A stretch of DNA of 64,000 bases from Glaciimonas sp. PAMC28666 (GCF_016917355.1 NZ_CP070304.1:4588001-4652000); one strand, 5' to 3'. Positions 50,248 to 61,418 are shown, counted from the stretch's first letter. The notes: generated by a model not told the origin, from the letters alone. Numbers and translations: made by a program.

Positions 50248-52026
50248 GTGGCAGCTATTAAATCCACAATTCCTACACGCCGCTTTGATGCGGTAATCGT
50301 TGGTGCCGGTGGTTCCGGTATGCGTGCTTCGCTGCAGTTGGCGGAAGCTGGTTTGAATGTCGCCGTGTTGTCGAAAGTTTTCCCTACGCGCTCGCACACC
50401 GTTGCCGCGCAAGGTGGTATTGGTGCGTCTCTCGGAAATATGTCCGAGGACAATTGGTACTGGCACATGTTTGATACAGTCAAGGGTTCAGATTATTTAG
50501 GTGATCAGGACGCAATTGAATTCATGTGTCGCGAAGCGGCGAAAGCCGTGTATGAATTAGAGCATTTGGGTATGCCGTTCGATCGTAACGCTGACGGTAC
50601 CATTTATCAGCGTCCGTTCGGTGGTCACTCGGCGCATTTTGGTGAAAAACCGGTCGCGCGTGCTTGCGCCGCTGCCGATCGTACCGGTCACGCGTTGTTG
50701 CATACGCTGTACCAACGCAACGTACGTGCCAAAACCCACTTCTTCGTTGAGTGGATGGCAATTGATCTGGTTAAAGACGCTGACGGTGATGTGTTAGGCG
50801 TGCTCGCACTCGAAATGGAAACTGGCGAAATCATGATGCTGGAAGCCAAGACGACTGTCATGGCAACCGGTGGTGCTGGCCGTATCTGGGCGGCGTCAAC
50901 GAACGCATTTATCAATACCGGTGACGGTATGGGTATGGTGGCGCGTGCTGGTATTCCGTTGGAAGATATGGAGTTCTGGCAGTTCCACCCGACGGGTGTC
51001 GCTGGTGCTGGTGTACTGATCACTGAAGGTGTTCGCGGTGAGGGCGGTATTCTCATCAACTCAGAGGGCGAGCGTTTCATGGAGCGTTATGCGCCGACGC
51101 TGAAGGACTTGGCACCGCGTGACTTCGTGTCGCGTTCGATGGATCAGGAAATCAAAGAAGGCCGCGGCTGTGGCCCAAATAAGGATCACCTGATGCTGGA
51201 TTTGCGCCACATTGGTGCCGAGACCATCAAAAAACGCCTTCCTTCGATCCTGGAAATCGGCCACAAGTTTGCTAACGTCGATGCGCTTAAAGAGCCCATC
51301 CCGGTCGTACCAACTATCCATTATCAAATGGGTGGTATCCCGACGAACGTATACGGTCAAGTGGTCGTGCCGAAAGACGGCATTCCTAATGCGATTGTCA
51401 ACGGTCTTTACGCGATTGGTGAATGTGCTTGCGTATCAGTGCACGGTGCTAATCGTTTGGGTACCAACTCGTTGCTGGATCTGGTCGTATTCGGTCGCGC
51501 AGCGGGGAACCATATCGTTGATAGCAAGCTCAAAGAACGTAACAACAAGCCGTTGCCAGCAGGTGCAACTGATGCTGCCATGGCGCGTGTTGCAAAGCTC
51601 GAAGCCAGCACGGGTACTGAACGCGTGCAAGATGTTGCCAATGATATTCGTAAAACCATGCAGCATTATTGCGGCGTGTTCCGGACTGACGAATTGCTCC
51701 AACAAGGTTACAAAGAAATTATGCTGCTCGATGAGCGTCGTAAGAATGTTTCCTTCAAAGATAAGTCGATGGTTTTCAACACCGCGAGGGTTGAAGCGCT
51801 GGAACTCGACAACATGATCGAAGTAGCTAAAGCGACCATTACAGCCGCCGCCGCCCGTAAAGAATCACGCGGCGCTCACGCGCATCGCGATTACGAAAAG
51901 CGCGACGATGAAAACTGGATGAAGCACTCGTTGTGGTACTCCGAAGGTAATCGTCTCGATTACAAGCCGGTGGTCACAAAACCGCTGACGGTTGATACGT
52001 TCAAGCCAAAACCACGTACTTTCTAA
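50248..52026 (+). CDS. sdhA: Succinate dehydrogenase flavoprotein
   Basis: 592 residues from GTG 50248, two bases after sdhD; an in-frame ATG at 50194 lies inside sdhD and is rejected. FAD-binding [10 protein letters not shown]; covalent flavin His in [10 protein letters not shown]; catalytic region with H-P-T-G and R-G-E-G-G. Oxidises succinate to fumarate. Needs SdhE, encoded just downstream, for flavinylation. Confidence 0.97.
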   Translation: MAAIKSTIPTRRFDAVIVGAGGSGMRASLQLAEAGLNVAVLSKVFPTRSHTVAAQGGIGASLGNMSEDNWYWHMFDTVKGSDYLGDQDAIEFMCREAAKAVYELEHLGMPFDRNADGTIYQRPFGGHSAHFGEKPVARACAAADRTGHALLHTLYQRNVRAKTHFFVEWMAIDLVKDADGDVLGVLALEMETGEIMMLEAKTTVMATGGAGRIWAASTNAFINTGDGMGMVARAGIPLEDMEFWQFHPTGVAGAGVLITEGVRGEGGILINSEGERFMERYAPTLKDLAPRDFVSRSMDQEIKEGRGCGPNKDHLMLDLRHIGAETIKKRLPSILEIGHKFANVDALKEPIPVVPTIHYQMGGIPTNVYGQVVVPKDGIPNAIVNGLYAIGECACVSVHGANRLGTNSLLDLVVFGRAAGNHIVDSKLKERNNKPLPAGATDAAMARVAKLEASTGTERVQDVANDIRKTMQHYCGVFRTDELLQQGYKEIMLLDERRKNVSFKDKSMVFNTARVEALELDNMIEVAKATITAAAARKESRGAHAHRDYEKRDDENWMKHSLWYSEGNRLDYKPVVTKPLTVDTFKPKPRTF

Positions 52027-52038
52027 TAAGGTCTAGCC

Positions 52039-52749
52039 ATGTCACGTACAGTTAAATTCAAAATCTATCGCTACGATCCGGACAAGGATACTAAGCCTTA
52101 TATGCAAGATCTGACGGTTGAACTTTTGCCGACGGATAAAATGTTACTGGACGCGTTACAACGTATCAAGGCCGATGTTGATGACTCATTGTCATTACGT
52201 CGTTCGTGCCGTGAAGGCGTTTGCGGCTCTGACGCCATGAACATCAACGGTAAGAACGGTCTGGCATGTACGACTAATCTGAATGAATTGTCAGAGCCAA
52301 TCATTTTACGGCCGTTACCTGGCTTGCCGGTGATCCGTGATCTGATCGTCGATATGACGCAGTTCTTCAAGCAATATGATTCAGTGAAGCCGTATCTGAT
52401 CAACAATAGCATTCCTCCGGAAAAAGAGCGTTTGCAAACACCTGAGCAGCGTGAAGAGCTGGACGGTCTGTACGAGTGTATTCTCTGTGCTTGCTGTTCA
52501 ACATCTTGCCCGTCGTTCTGGTGGAATCCAGACAAATTTGTCGGTCCAGCCGGTTTGCTGCAGGCTTACCGTTTCATCGCTGATAGTCGCGATGAAGCAA
52601 CCGGTGAGCGCCTGGATAATCTGGAAGATCCGTATCGTTTGTTCCGCTGCCGTTCAATCATGAATTGCGTCGACGTCTGTCCTAAGGGGTTAAACCCGAA
52701 TGCAGCAATTGGCAAAATCAAGGAATTGATGGTTCGCCGCTCGGTGTAA
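52039..52749 (+). CDS. sdhB: Succinate dehydrogenase iron-sulfur protein
   Basis: 236 residues. 2Fe-2S ligands in R-R-S-C-R-E-G-V-C-G-S and L-A-C; 4Fe-4S and 3Fe-4S ligands in C-I-L-C-A-C-C-S-T-S-C-P and C-R-S-I-M-N-C-V-D-V-C-P-K. Passes electrons from SdhA to the quinone site. Confidence 0.97.
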   Translation: MSRTVKFKIYRYDPDKDTKPYMQDLTVELLPTDKMLLDALQRIKADVDDSLSLRRSCREGVCGSDAMNINGKNGLACTTNLNELSEPIILRPLPGLPVIRDLIVDMTQFFKQYDSVKPYLINNSIPPEKERLQTPEQREELDGLYECILCACCSTSCPSFWWNPDKFVGPAGLLQAYRFIADSRDEATGERLDNLEDPYRLFRCRSIMNCVDVCPKGLNPNAAIGKIKELMVRRSV

Positions 52750-52758
52750 ATGCGATTG

Positions 52759-52787
52759 GCAATGATCCGTCGATAACGGATCATTGC
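52759..52787 (+). terminator. Perfect 12-bp hairpin between sdhB and sdhE
   Basis: GCAATGATCCGT-CGATA-ACGGATCATTGC, 10 bases past the sdhB stop. No T run right after it, so it may act as partial terminator or 3' stabiliser rather than a full stop. Confidence 0.6.
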
Positions 52788-52933
52788 TGAGCGCAAACTT
52801 TTCTGGTTCGTTTTATTTGCTGCAAAAATTGCGAGCGAATACCTGGCAAACTTCGTATAAGTTAGCCAGTAAGTGCCGTATCAAACCTTCAGTGGCTATC
52901 ACAGCCGCTGCGCTAATTGGAATACACTAAATC

Positions 52934-53203
52934 ATGACCGTTACCCACCAAGACGATCCCGCAAAGCGCGCAAGATTGCGCTGGCGCGCGCGGCGCGGCC
53001 TTTTGGAAAATGATTTAATTCTCACCAGATTCCTGGATGCTAATGAGTCGAACATGACAGATGACGACGTTGATGCCTTCACGCGATTAATGGACTTATC
53101 CGACGGTGATCTGATGAATTTGCTAATGGGACGCAACGAGGCCGAGGGCGAAGTGGATTTGCCCCAGGTACATGCTTTGGTAGCGCGATTACGCGTAATC
53201 TGA
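52934..53203 (+). CDS. sdhE: SdhE flavinylation factor
   Basis: 89 residues with the family motif [10 protein letters not shown] (RGxxE) near residues 20-29 and the following L-x-x-F-L-D helix bundle. Promotes covalent FAD attachment to SdhA. Lies between sdhB and gltA, its usual place in proteobacteria. Confidence 0.95.
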   Translation: MTVTHQDDPAKRARLRWRARRGLLENDLILTRFLDANESNMTDDDVDAFTRLMDLSDGDLMNLLMGRNEAEGEVDLPQVHALVARLRVI

Positions 53204-53330
53204 GCAAGAACAAATCCGTCATAGACGGCATTTGTCGTTGCGATGCATTAGGTGTGCATGCGGAATAGCAGTGCGTACAAACGTCTTTTATGTTCGATTC
53301 AAGCATCACCTGTTAAAAGAGGGAAGAGCC

Positions 53331-54644
53331 ATGACCAACGCTGAAACTAAAGCCACACTATCATTTTCTGATGGTAGCCCATCGATCGATTTTCCGATCT
53401 ACAAAGGTACCGTCGGTCCTGAAGTAATCGATATCCGTAAGTTATATGGTGCGACTGGAAAGTTCACCTATGACCCCGGTTTTATGTCGACCGCAGCCTG
53501 TAATTCATCGATTACTTATATCGATGGCGACAAAGGCGAACTACTTTATCGCGGATATCCGATCGAGCAATTGGCGGTTAATTGCGACTTTTTAGAGACG
53601 TGCTATCTTTTGTTGAATGGCGAATTGCCGACCGAAGCTGAAAAAGCAACATTTGATGCCACCGTGACGACGCACACGATGGTGCATGAGCAAATGCAAT
53701 TTTTCTTCCGCGGCTTCCGCCGTGATGCGCATCCGATGGCCGTTTTAGTTGGTACAGTTGGCGCTTTGTCATCGTTCTACCATGATTCGTTAGACATTAC
53801 TGATCCGCGTCACCGTGAAGTGTCGGCGATTCGTTTGATCGCCAAGCTGCCAACTTTGGTCGCAATGGCGTACAAATATAACGTCGGACAGCCGTTCGTT
53901 TATCCACGTAACGACTTGTCATATAGCGCGAACTTCATGCATATGATGTTTTCAACGCCATGCGCAGAATACAAAGTCAACGAAGTCCTGGTTCGCGCTC
54001 TGGATCGTATTTTGATCCTGCACGCTGATCACGAACAAAACGCTTCGACATCGACCGTGCGTCTGGCTGGTTCGAGCGGCGCAAATCCGTTTGCCTGTAT
54101 CGCAGCTGGTATCGCTTGTTTGTGGGGCCCTGCCCACGGCGGCGCCAATGAAGCGGCCCTCAACATGCTGAAAGAAATTGGCACCGTCGATAATATCCCT
54201 GAGTTCGTTAAGCAAGTTAAGGATAAAAATTCGACCGTTAAGCTGATGGGCTTCGGGCATCGCGTCTATAAAAATTACGATCCGCGCGCAACTTTGATGC
54301 GTGAAACCTGCTACGAAGTGTTGGCCGAGTTAGGATTGGAAAACGATCCTTTATTCAAGCTGGCAATGGCACTCGAAAAAGTCGCGCTAGAAGACGAATA
54401 CTTCGTTTCTCGCAAGCTGTATCCGAATGTCGACTTCTATTCAGGGATCGTTCAGTCGGCGTTAGGCATTCCGGTTTCCCTATTCACTGGAATCTTTGCA
54501 ATGGCCCGCACCGTAGGCTGGATCGCTCAATGGAACGAGATGATCTCTGATCCTGAACAAAAAATTGGTCGTCCGCGCCAATTGTTCATTGGCTCTCCGG
54601 CACGCGATGTGGCTGCAATCGAAAGTCGTACTGCAAGCAAGTAA
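53331..54644 (+). CDS. gltA: Citrate synthase
   Basis: 437 residues from ATG 53331 (GAGGGAAGAG upstream); the longer frame to 53232 has no ribosome-binding site. Type II hexameric form. Catalytic motifs [12 protein letters not shown] (His), [14 protein letters not shown] (His) and the later aspartate region. Condenses oxaloacetate and acetyl-CoA. Type II enzymes are usually inhibited by NADH. Confidence 0.97.
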   Translation: MTNAETKATLSFSDGSPSIDFPIYKGTVGPEVIDIRKLYGATGKFTYDPGFMSTAACNSSITYIDGDKGELLYRGYPIEQLAVNCDFLETCYLLLNGELPTEAEKATFDATVTTHTMVHEQMQFFFRGFRRDAHPMAVLVGTVGALSSFYHDSLDITDPRHREVSAIRLIAKLPTLVAMAYKYNVGQPFVYPRNDLSYSANFMHMMFSTPCAEYKVNEVLVRALDRILILHADHEQNASTSTVRLAGSSGANPFACIAAGIACLWGPAHGGANEAALNMLKEIGTVDNIPEFVKQVKDKNSTVKLMGFGHRVYKNYDPRATLMRETCYEVLAELGLENDPLFKLAMALEKVALEDEYFVSRKLYPNVDFYSGIVQSALGIPVSLFTGIFAMARTVGWIAQWNEMISDPEQKIGRPRQLFIGSPARDVAAIESRTASK

Positions 54645-54658
54645 TACTAGTAAACATA

Positions 54659-54688
54659 AAAGCGAATCGAATGATTCGCTTTTTTTTG
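54659..54688 (+). terminator. Terminator after gltA
   Basis: AAAGCGAATC-GAAT-GATTCGCTTT followed by a run of T. Strong intrinsic terminator separating the sdh-gltA genes from the odh operon. Confidence 0.9.
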
Positions 54689-54838
54689 CATTGTTGAATA
54701 GGAGTTATGCTATTCTACTGCATCAACAGTTTTGATCGGTTTGCAACGGATAGCTTCAGATTTTGTATTGCTTTCTTATTTGAAGTGGCAACGATGACAA
54801 AGTCGCAAAGTGTGAGCATACGGTCAAAGCAGTTTGCG

Positions 54839-54866
54839 TTGATTAAAAAGAATACAGTAATAAATA
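54839..54866 (+). promoter_or_regulatory. Candidate promoter of odhA
   Basis: TTGATT, 16-base spacer, TAAATA, about 118 bases before the odhA start. The 295 bases between the gltA terminator and odhA hold no gene, so a promoter is needed here; this one is the best match seen. Confidence 0.35.
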
Positions 54867-54983
54867 GTTGTAATTTGATCCCTTCCCCACAACTTGATGT
54901 GCAATCCGCTAACCGGTCAGGCCGTGTCGCGGAAGGTTTTGTTAACCCGCTAATCTCGCGATACGCGAAGAAAGGTGAGCAAG

Positions 54984-57839
54984 ATGATGCAGCAATATGG
55001 CTCTAATTCGTATCTCTTCGGAGGTAATGCACCGTACATTGAAGAACTGTACGAGTCGTACCTCGATAACCCCGGATCTGTTTCAGATAACTGGCGTTCG
55101 TATTTTGACGCCATGCAACATGTACCTGCCCTCGATGGCACAGATAAGCCTGACGTCGCCCATGCCACGGTAGTTGCTTCATTTGCCGAGCGCGCAAAGC
55201 AAGGTCCTATTCGGACAATTTCCGCCTCAGCTGACGCTGAAATGGGACGCAAGCGTGTCGCAGCAACACAACTCATTGCCGCTTATCGATACCTCGGTTC
55301 GCGCTGGGCCAATCTGGACCCATTGCAGCGCCAGGAACGTCTGGCAATTCCTGAATTAGACCCGACTTTCTACGGCTTCACCGATGCGGACATGGATATC
55401 GTGTTCAACATCAGCAATACCTATTTCGGTACAGAGACTTCCACACTACGCGACCTGTTGAATTCATTGCGCGATACTTATTGCCGTTCGATCGGCGCTG
55501 AGTATATGTATGTCAGTGATCCGACTGAAAAGCGCTGGATACAGGAACGTCTGGAATCGACGCGTTCGGCACCGACGCTGACGGTCGAAAAGAAAAAACA
55601 CATTCTGGAACGCCTGACAGCCGCTGAAGGATTAGAGCGCTATCTCCATACACGTTATGTCGGCCAGAAGCGCTTCTCGTTAGAAGGCGGAGAAAGCTTT
55701 ATCGTCTCGCTCGATGAAACCATCCAGCGTGGCGGCGAAAAGGGTATTCAGGAAATCGTTATCGGTATGGCACATCGCGGCCGCCTTAACGTTTTGGTGA
55801 ATACCTTGGGCAAGATGCCACAAGAGTTATTTGCCGAGTTTGAAGGTAAGCACGGTGACGATCTGCCAGCCGGCGACGTAAAGTATCACCAGGGCTTCTC
55901 ATCAGACATTACCAGCCCGGGTGGACCGGTTCATTTGTCGTTGGCATTTAACCCATCGCATCTGGAGATCGTCAACCCTGTAGTAGAGGGTTCGGTAAAA
56001 GCGCGTATGGAACGCCGGGGCGATAAAGACGGTGCCCAGGTATTGCCAATTCTCGTCCATGGCGATGCCGCATTTGCAGGTCAGGGCGTTGTAATGGAAA
56101 CGCTGAATCTGGCGCAAACCCGTGGTTATGGCACTGGCGGTACCGTTCACATTGTCATTAACAACCAGATTGGTTTTACCACTTCTGATCCGCGCGATTC
56201 ACGTTCGACGCTGTATTGCTCGGACGTGGTAAAGATGATTGAAGCGCCGGTATTGCACGTCAATGCAGATGATCCGGAAGCTGTCGTTTTCGCTACGCAA
56301 ATTGCACTCGACTATCGCGTCGAGTTCAAAAAAGACATCGTGGTAGATATCATTTGCTTCCGTAAGCTTGGTCACAATGAACAAGATACGCCAGCATTGA
56401 CACAACCGCTGATGTACAAAAAGATTGCTCAACATCCTGGCACGCGCAAGGTGTACGCCGACAAATTGACCGCGCAAGGTACCATTGCAGCCGGTGAAGG
56501 CGATGCGATGGTTAAAGCTTATCGCGATGCAATGGATGCCGGTAAGCACACCGTCGATCCGGTCATCACGAACTTCAAGAGCAAGTATGCTGTTGACTGG
56601 CTGCCGTTCCTGAATCGCAAGTGGACTGATGCTGCTGATACTGCTGTACCGCTAACCGAACTGAAACGTCTGGCCGCCCGCATTACAACTGTGCCTGACG
56701 ACTTTAAGGTGCACGCGCTGGTCGAAAAAGTACTTAACGATCGCGCAACGATGGGCCGTGGTGAGCTCAACCTCGACTGGGGTATGGGCGAGCATCTGGC
56801 CTACGCATCATTGGTGTCCTCCGGTTACACGATTCGTTTGACAGGGCAAGATGCGGGTCGCGGTACTTTCGTCCATCGTCACGCGGTATTGCATGATCAA
56901 AACCGTGAGCGTTGGGACGCCGGTAGTTACATCCCTCTGCAAAATGTCTCTGATCAGCAAGCACCGTTCAATGTTATCGACTCGGTGTTATCTGAAGAAG
57001 CTGTATTGGGATTTGAGTATGGCTATTCGACAGCGGAACCAAATACTTTAACCATCTGGGAAGCACAGTTCGGCGATTTCGCTAACGGTGCTCAGGTTGT
57101 TATTGACCAATTCATTAGCTCCGGCGAAGTGAAATGGGGACGCGCATCGGGTCTGGTCATGATGCTGCCGCATGGTTACGAAGGTCAAGGTCCGGAACAC
57201 TCGTCCGCACGTCTTGAGCGCTTCTTGCAACTATGCGCGGATAACAACATGCAGGTTGTTCAGCCAACTACTTCCGCTCAAATTTTCCATTTGTTACGCC
57301 GTCAGATGATTCGTCTGTTCCGCAAGCCGCTGATTATCATGACACCGAAATCGCTGTTGCGTAATAAGGATGCCGGTTCGCCATTGTCTGATCTGGCGAA
57401 GGGAACATTCCAGACCGTCATAGGTGAAATCGATGACAAGATCGAGGCTAAGAAGGTCAAGCGGATCGTCGCCTGTTCCGGGAAAATTTATTACGATCTG
57501 ATGAATGCGCGTAAAGAGCGTGGTCAAACTGACGTAGCGATTATTCGTCTTGAACAACTGTATCCGTTCCCGCACAAGGCATTTGCCGCTGAATTGAAGC
57601 AGTTCCCGAATTTCAATGAATTGGTTTGGGCGCAAGACGAGCCGCAAAACCAAGGTGCATGGTTACAGATTCAGCATAATATTTTTGAAAATCTGGGCGA
57701 TGGTCAAAAACTTGCCTATGCAGGTCGTCCAGCCAGCGCATCTCCTGCTGTTGGATATTACGACAAGCATTATGCACAACTAAAAACATTGCTTGACACT
57801 GCATTTTCAAAGCTCAAAGGCTTTGTACTTACCAAATAA
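54984..57839 (+). CDS. odhA: 2-oxoglutarate dehydrogenase E1
   Basis: 951 residues from ATG 54984 (AAAGGTGA upstream; an in-frame GTG at 54975 is possible). N terminus M-M-Q-Q-Y-G-S-N-S-Y-L-F-G-G-N-A is typical. Thiamine diphosphate motifs: I-G-M-A-H-R-G-R-L-N, H-G-D-A-A-F-A-G-Q-G, and the C-terminal transketolase part with H-G-Y-E-G-Q-G-P-E-H-S-S. Decarboxylates 2-oxoglutarate and passes succinyl to OdhB. First gene of odhA-odhB-lpd. Confidence 0.97.
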   Translation: MMQQYGSNSYLFGGNAPYIEELYESYLDNPGSVSDNWRSYFDAMQHVPALDGTDKPDVAHATVVASFAERAKQGPIRTISASADAEMGRKRVAATQLIAAYRYLGSRWANLDPLQRQERLAIPELDPTFYGFTDADMDIVFNISNTYFGTETSTLRDLLNSLRDTYCRSIGAEYMYVSDPTEKRWIQERLESTRSAPTLTVEKKKHILERLTAAEGLERYLHTRYVGQKRFSLEGGESFIVSLDETIQRGGEKGIQEIVIGMAHRGRLNVLVNTLGKMPQELFAEFEGKHGDDLPAGDVKYHQGFSSDITSPGGPVHLSLAFNPSHLEIVNPVVEGSVKARMERRGDKDGAQVLPILVHGDAAFAGQGVVMETLNLAQTRGYGTGGTVHIVINNQIGFTTSDPRDSRSTLYCSDVVKMIEAPVLHVNADDPEAVVFATQIALDYRVEFKKDIVVDIICFRKLGHNEQDTPALTQPLMYKKIAQHPGTRKVYADKLTAQGTIAAGEGDAMVKAYRDAMDAGKHTVDPVITNFKSKYAVDWLPFLNRKWTDAADTAVPLTELKRLAARITTVPDDFKVHALVEKVLNDRATMGRGELNLDWGMGEHLAYASLVSSGYTIRLTGQDAGRGTFVHRHAVLHDQNRERWDAGSYIPLQNVSDQQAPFNVIDSVLSEEAVLGFEYGYSTAEPNTLTIWEAQFGDFANGAQVVIDQFISSGEVKWGRASGLVMMLPHGYEGQGPEHSSARLERFLQLCADNNMQVVQPTTSAQIFHLLRRQMIRLFRKPLIIMTPKSLLRNKDAGSPLSDLAKGTFQTVIGEIDDKIEAKKVKRIVACSGKIYYDLMNARKERGQTDVAIIRLEQLYPFPHKAFAAELKQFPNFNELVWAQDEPQNQGAWLQIQHNIFENLGDGQKLAYAGRPASASPAVGYYDKHYAQLKTLLDTAFSKLKGFVLTK

Positions 57840-57896
57840 CTGAAGCAAAGGCGGGCCAAAAAGGCTCGTCTGATGCAAACTAATACGGAGAATTCC

Positions 57897-59159
57897 ATGG
57901 CACTTATAGAAGTTAAAGTCCCCCAACTATCAGAATCCGTTGCTGAAGCAACTCTTTTGCAATGGCATAAAAAAGTAGGCGATCCGGTCGCACGCGATGA
58001 AAACCTGATTGATATTGAAACAGATAAAGTCGTACTTGAGCTACCAGCACCAAATGATGGCGTCGTCGTACAAATCGTAGAGCCTGATGGCGCAACGGTA
58101 GTCGCAGGTCAAATTATCGCTATTATCGACACTGATGCTGCAGCCAAAGTAAGCCCGATGGAAGTAAGCGCGATACCGGTTCCTCAGCCAGGCCATGCAA
58201 CGACCCCGGTTGCCGCGCCAGAACTTGCCAGCACTGCAGCCGCTGGCATTGCTATGCCATCCGCAGCGAAGCTCTTGTCCGAAAACAATCTATCAGTGAA
58301 CCAGGTTGCTGGCACCGGTAAAGATGGTCGCGTGACCAAAGGTGACGTTCTCACGACGCTGGCAGCGAAGCCTGCAGCCCCGGCCCCTGCCATTCCTGCT
58401 CCTTCCGCCAAACCGGCCCTGCAACAGGTCGCTGCGCCGAATAAAGCAAATAAAGAAGAGCGTCCGGAAGAGCGCGTGCCGATGAGCCGTTTGCGCGCGC
58501 GTATCGCTGAGCGCTTGCTGCAATCGCAAGCAACCAATGCAATCTTGACGACATTCAATGAAGTCAACATGCAACCGGTTATCGATTTGCGGACCAAGTA
58601 CAAAGATAAATTTGAAAAAGAGCATGGCGTTAAGCTCGGCTTCATGTCTTTCTTCGTTAAAGCGGCAGTGGCCGCACTGAAGAAATATCCAGTCGTTAAT
58701 GCCTCCGTTGATGGCAACGATATTCTTTATCATGGTTATTTCGACATTGGTATCGCTGTCGGTTCGCCGCGCGGCCTGGTGGTTCCGGTATTACGTGATG
58801 CTGACCAGATGTCCATCGCCCAAATCGAAAAGAAAATTGGTGAGTTCGGCGCGAAAGCCCGTGACGGCAAGCTGACGATGGAAGATTTGACCGGCGGTAC
58901 TTTCTCGATCTCTAACGGTGGAACCTTCGGCTCCATGCTATCGACTCCGATCATCAACCCACCGCAGTCGGCTATTTTGGGTGTGCATGCAACCAAAGAC
59001 CGCGCAGTTGTTGAAAATGGTCAAATCGTCATCCGTCCAATGAATTATCTGGCGATGTCTTACGATCACCGGATTATCGACGGTCGTGAAGCAGTATTGG
59101 CTTTGGTAGCTATCAAAGACGCGCTGGAAGACCCAGCCCGCCTGTTGTTGGATCTATAA
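57897..59159 (+). CDS. odhB: 2-oxoglutarate dehydrogenase E2 (dihydrolipoyl succinyltransferase)
   Basis: 420 residues from ATG 57897 (GGAG upstream). One lipoyl domain with lysine in I-E-T-D-K-V-V-L-E, an alanine/proline linker, an E1/E3-binding domain (A-A-K-L-L-S-E-N-N and G-K-D-G-R-V-T-K), and the acyltransferase domain with catalytic Y-D-H-R-I-I-D-G-R. Forms the 24-mer core of the complex. Confidence 0.97.
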   Translation: MALIEVKVPQLSESVAEATLLQWHKKVGDPVARDENLIDIETDKVVLELPAPNDGVVVQIVEPDGATVVAGQIIAIIDTDAAAKVSPMEVSAIPVPQPGHATTPVAAPELASTAAAGIAMPSAAKLLSENNLSVNQVAGTGKDGRVTKGDVLTTLAAKPAAPAPAIPAPSAKPALQQVAAPNKANKEERPEERVPMSRLRARIAERLLQSQATNAILTTFNEVNMQPVIDLRTKYKDKFEKEHGVKLGFMSFFVKAAVAALKKYPVVNASVDGNDILYHGYFDIGIAVGSPRGLVVPVLRDADQMSIAQIEKKIGEFGAKARDGKLTMEDLTGGTFSISNGGTFGSMLSTPIINPPQSAILGVHATKDRAVVENGQIVIRPMNYLAMSYDHRIIDGREAVLALVAIKDALEDPARLLLDL

Positions 59160-59197
59160 CTTTTGAAGTATTAACGCTTTGATACCCATCCTGATGG

Positions 59198-59211
59198 TGT
59201 CTGATCAGACA
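59198..59211. promoter_or_regulatory. Palindrome between odhB and lpd
   Basis: Perfect 14-base palindrome TGTCTGATCAGACA, inside a wider inverted repeat (CGCTTTGATAC / GTATCAAGCG). The 298-base odhB-lpd gap contains no gene. Could be an operator or part of a structured leader. Confidence 0.4.
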
Positions 59212-59457
59212 TCGCAGGAGAAGTATCAAGCGCGTTGGTTTGTGGGTTGCCTCGAATGCGTTTTTCACAATGCACCGTGATTGCAGTCGCAGTTAAACGT
59301 GCTGCGCTGTGCATACGCGGGACAGACGGAACGTATCCGTTGCAAAAGCAATTCGTGATTCAGCCATGTTGTTCTAAGCAGGAAAAAATACCGAATTCAC
59401 TGAAGTAGTGCGTGATGCCTTGACACCAAGAGCACCGTAAAAAAAGAAGGAAAAACT

Positions 59458-60885
59458 ATGAGTAAGCAATTTGACGTTATCGTTATCGGTGGCGGTCCTG
59501 GCGGTTATATCGCAGCAATTCGCGCTGCCCAACTAGGCTTCAGCACCGCTTGTGTTGATGAGTGGAAAAACGCAAATGACGGTCCTGCACCTGGCGGAAC
59601 CTGTACTAACGTTGGCTGCATTCCATCCAAAGCGCTGTTGCAGTCTTCTGAACATTTCGAACATGCCGGTCACAGCTTCGCGGATCACGGTATCGATATC
59701 AAGGAAATGACCTTGAATCTGCCGCAGATGCTCGCGCGTAAAGATACGGTCATCAAGCAGAACAATGAAGGTATTTTGTACCTGCTGAAAAAGAACAAAG
59801 TAACGTTTTTCCACGGACGTGGCTCTTTTGTTAAGGGCGACGCGAACGGATATGAGATCAAGGTAGCGGGCAAGACGGAAGAGTCGATCTCTGCCAAGCA
59901 CATCATTCTGGCGACCGGATCTAATGCACGCGCATTGCCGGGCGCAGATTTCGATGAAAAATTGATTCTGTCGAACACCGGTGCGCTGACTATCGGTGCC
60001 GTGCCAAAGAAACTTGGCGTGATTGGTGCTGGTGTCATTGGGCTGGAAATGGGAAGTGTCTGGCGTCGTCTGGGAGCCGAAGTGACGGTTCTGGAAGCGC
60101 TTCCAGCTTTACTGAGTGCGGTGGATGATCAAATCGCAAAAGAAGCGGCAAAATTGTTTGCCAAGCAAGGTTTGAACATTAGTCTGGGCGTCAAAATCGG
60201 TGCGATTACTGCTGGAAAGAAAGATGTTTCAGTAGAGTATACCGACGCTAAAGGCGAAGCTAAGAAAGCGGTATTTGATAAATTGATCATCTCCATTGGT
60301 CGCACGCCGAACACTACCGGCTTGAACGCCGAAGGTATTGGCCTGCAACTCGATGAGCGCGGCTTTATCAATGTGGATGGCGATTGTAAAACCAATCTGG
60401 CAAACGTTTGGGCGGTCGGTGACGTCGTGCGCGGTCCGATGTTGGCCCATAAGGCTGAAGAAGAGGGCGTTGCCGTCGCAGAGCGCATAGCCGGTCAGCA
60501 TGGCCACGTCAATTTCAATACCATTCCCTGGGTCATTTACACTTCCCCTGAAATTGCATGGGTTGGTAAAACTGAGCAGCAGTTAAAAGCCGAAGGCGTT
60601 GCTTACAAAGCGGGTACATTCCCCTTTTTGGCAAATGGTCGGGCGCGAGCGCTGGGCGATACTGCCGGTATGGTAAAGTTTTTGGCCGATGCCAAGAGTG
60701 ACGAGATTCTGGGTGTGCATATTATTGGACCAATGGCATCAGAGCTTATTTCCGAGGCTGTTGTTGCAATGGAATTCCGCGCATCTGCGGAAGATATTGC
60801 TCGAATTTGTCATGCTCATCCTTCGTTGTCTGAAGCGACAAAAGAAGCTGCTCTGGCGGTCGATAAGCGTTCGCTCAACTTCTAA
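59458..60885 (+). CDS. lpd: Dihydrolipoamide dehydrogenase (E3)
   Basis: 475 residues. FAD-binding V-I-G-G-G-P-G-G-Y near the start, redox disulphide in G-G-T-C-T-N-V-G-C-I-P-S-K, NAD-binding G-V-I-G-A-G-V-I-G-L-E, and catalytic His in H-A-H-P-S-L-S-E-A-T. Reoxidises the lipoyl group of OdhB. AAGGA precedes the ATG. The 298-base gap from odhB suggests it may have its own promoter. Confidence 0.97.
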   Translation: MSKQFDVIVIGGGPGGYIAAIRAAQLGFSTACVDEWKNANDGPAPGGTCTNVGCIPSKALLQSSEHFEHAGHSFADHGIDIKEMTLNLPQMLARKDTVIKQNNEGILYLLKKNKVTFFHGRGSFVKGDANGYEIKVAGKTEESISAKHIILATGSNARALPGADFDEKLILSNTGALTIGAVPKKLGVIGAGVIGLEMGSVWRRLGAEVTVLEALPALLSAVDDQIAKEAAKLFAKQGLNISLGVKIGAITAGKKDVSVEYTDAKGEAKKAVFDKLIISIGRTPNTTGLNAEGIGLQLDERGFINVDGDCKTNLANVWAVGDVVRGPMLAHKAEEEGVAVAERIAGQHGHVNFNTIPWVIYTSPEIAWVGKTEQQLKAEGVAYKAGTFPFLANGRARALGDTAGMVKFLADAKSDEILGVHIIGPMASELISEAVVAMEFRASAEDIARICHAHPSLSEATKEAALAVDKRSLNF

Positions 60886-60896
60886 AGGAAATGACG

Positions 60897-61298
60897 ATGC
60901 GTCATCTGACCCTGTTATCGATGGTTTTACTCGCAGGCTGCGCGACAACCGGGTCAGATAACGGTCGAATCCAGATCGAAACCGGATCCATGGGGGAGCC
61001 CCTGACTGCCGCTCGTTGCATCGTTAAAACGGACGGTGGAACCTGGAACCTGACGACGCCTGCAGAAGTTGTGATAACCGTCGCGGACGGTGATTTGCAT
61101 GTTGCCTGTAGCAAGAACGGTTACCGCAACGGTGAGATCGTATACAAAGCGTCCCCGGGCGCTGGCTTACCCAGCATGGGAATTAGCGGTGTTGGCGGCG
61201 GTGGTATCGGTCTGGGGCAGGGCACGAGTTTTCCGGTGAGCGTTGACAGTAATGTTGCGTATCCGAGCCGGATATTGGTTGAAATGGATAGATTGTAG
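60897..61298 (+). CDS. Putative lipoprotein
   Basis: 133 residues from ATG 60897 with AAGGAA upstream. Signal peptide M-R-H-L-T-L-L-S-M-V ending in lipobox L-L-A-G-C. The mature part has two more cysteines and a glycine-rich segment (G-V-G-G-G-G-I-G-L-G). Starts 11 bases after lpd and is followed by a terminator, so it ends the operon. I do not recognise a known domain. Confidence 0.75.
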   Translation: MRHLTLLSMVLLAGCATTGSDNGRIQIETGSMGEPLTAARCIVKTDGGTWNLTTPAEVVITVADGDLHVACSKNGYRNGEIVYKASPGAGLPSMGISGVGGGGIGLGQGTSFPVSVDSNVAYPSRILVEMDRL

Positions 61299-61324
61299 GT
61301 GTCTTAATATTGGCATCTAAGTGT

Positions 61325-61356
61325 GGGTGAGCGGAGGCTCGCCCATTTTTGTTTTT
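61325..61356 (+). terminator. Terminator after the lipoprotein gene
   Basis: GGGTGAGC-GGAG-GCTCGCCC followed by ATTTTTGTTTTT. Strong intrinsic terminator. Confidence 0.9.
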
Positions 61357-61418
61357 ACCTGGACGTTCTTAACATGCAATTACGAACGCTGGGCAAGTGA
61401 AGTATGCGAGAGTTGACC

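Noticed and set aside
54707-55006. 99-codon frame between gltA and odhA
   Set aside because: No ribosome-binding site, overlaps the odhA start, and contains the likely odhA promoter.
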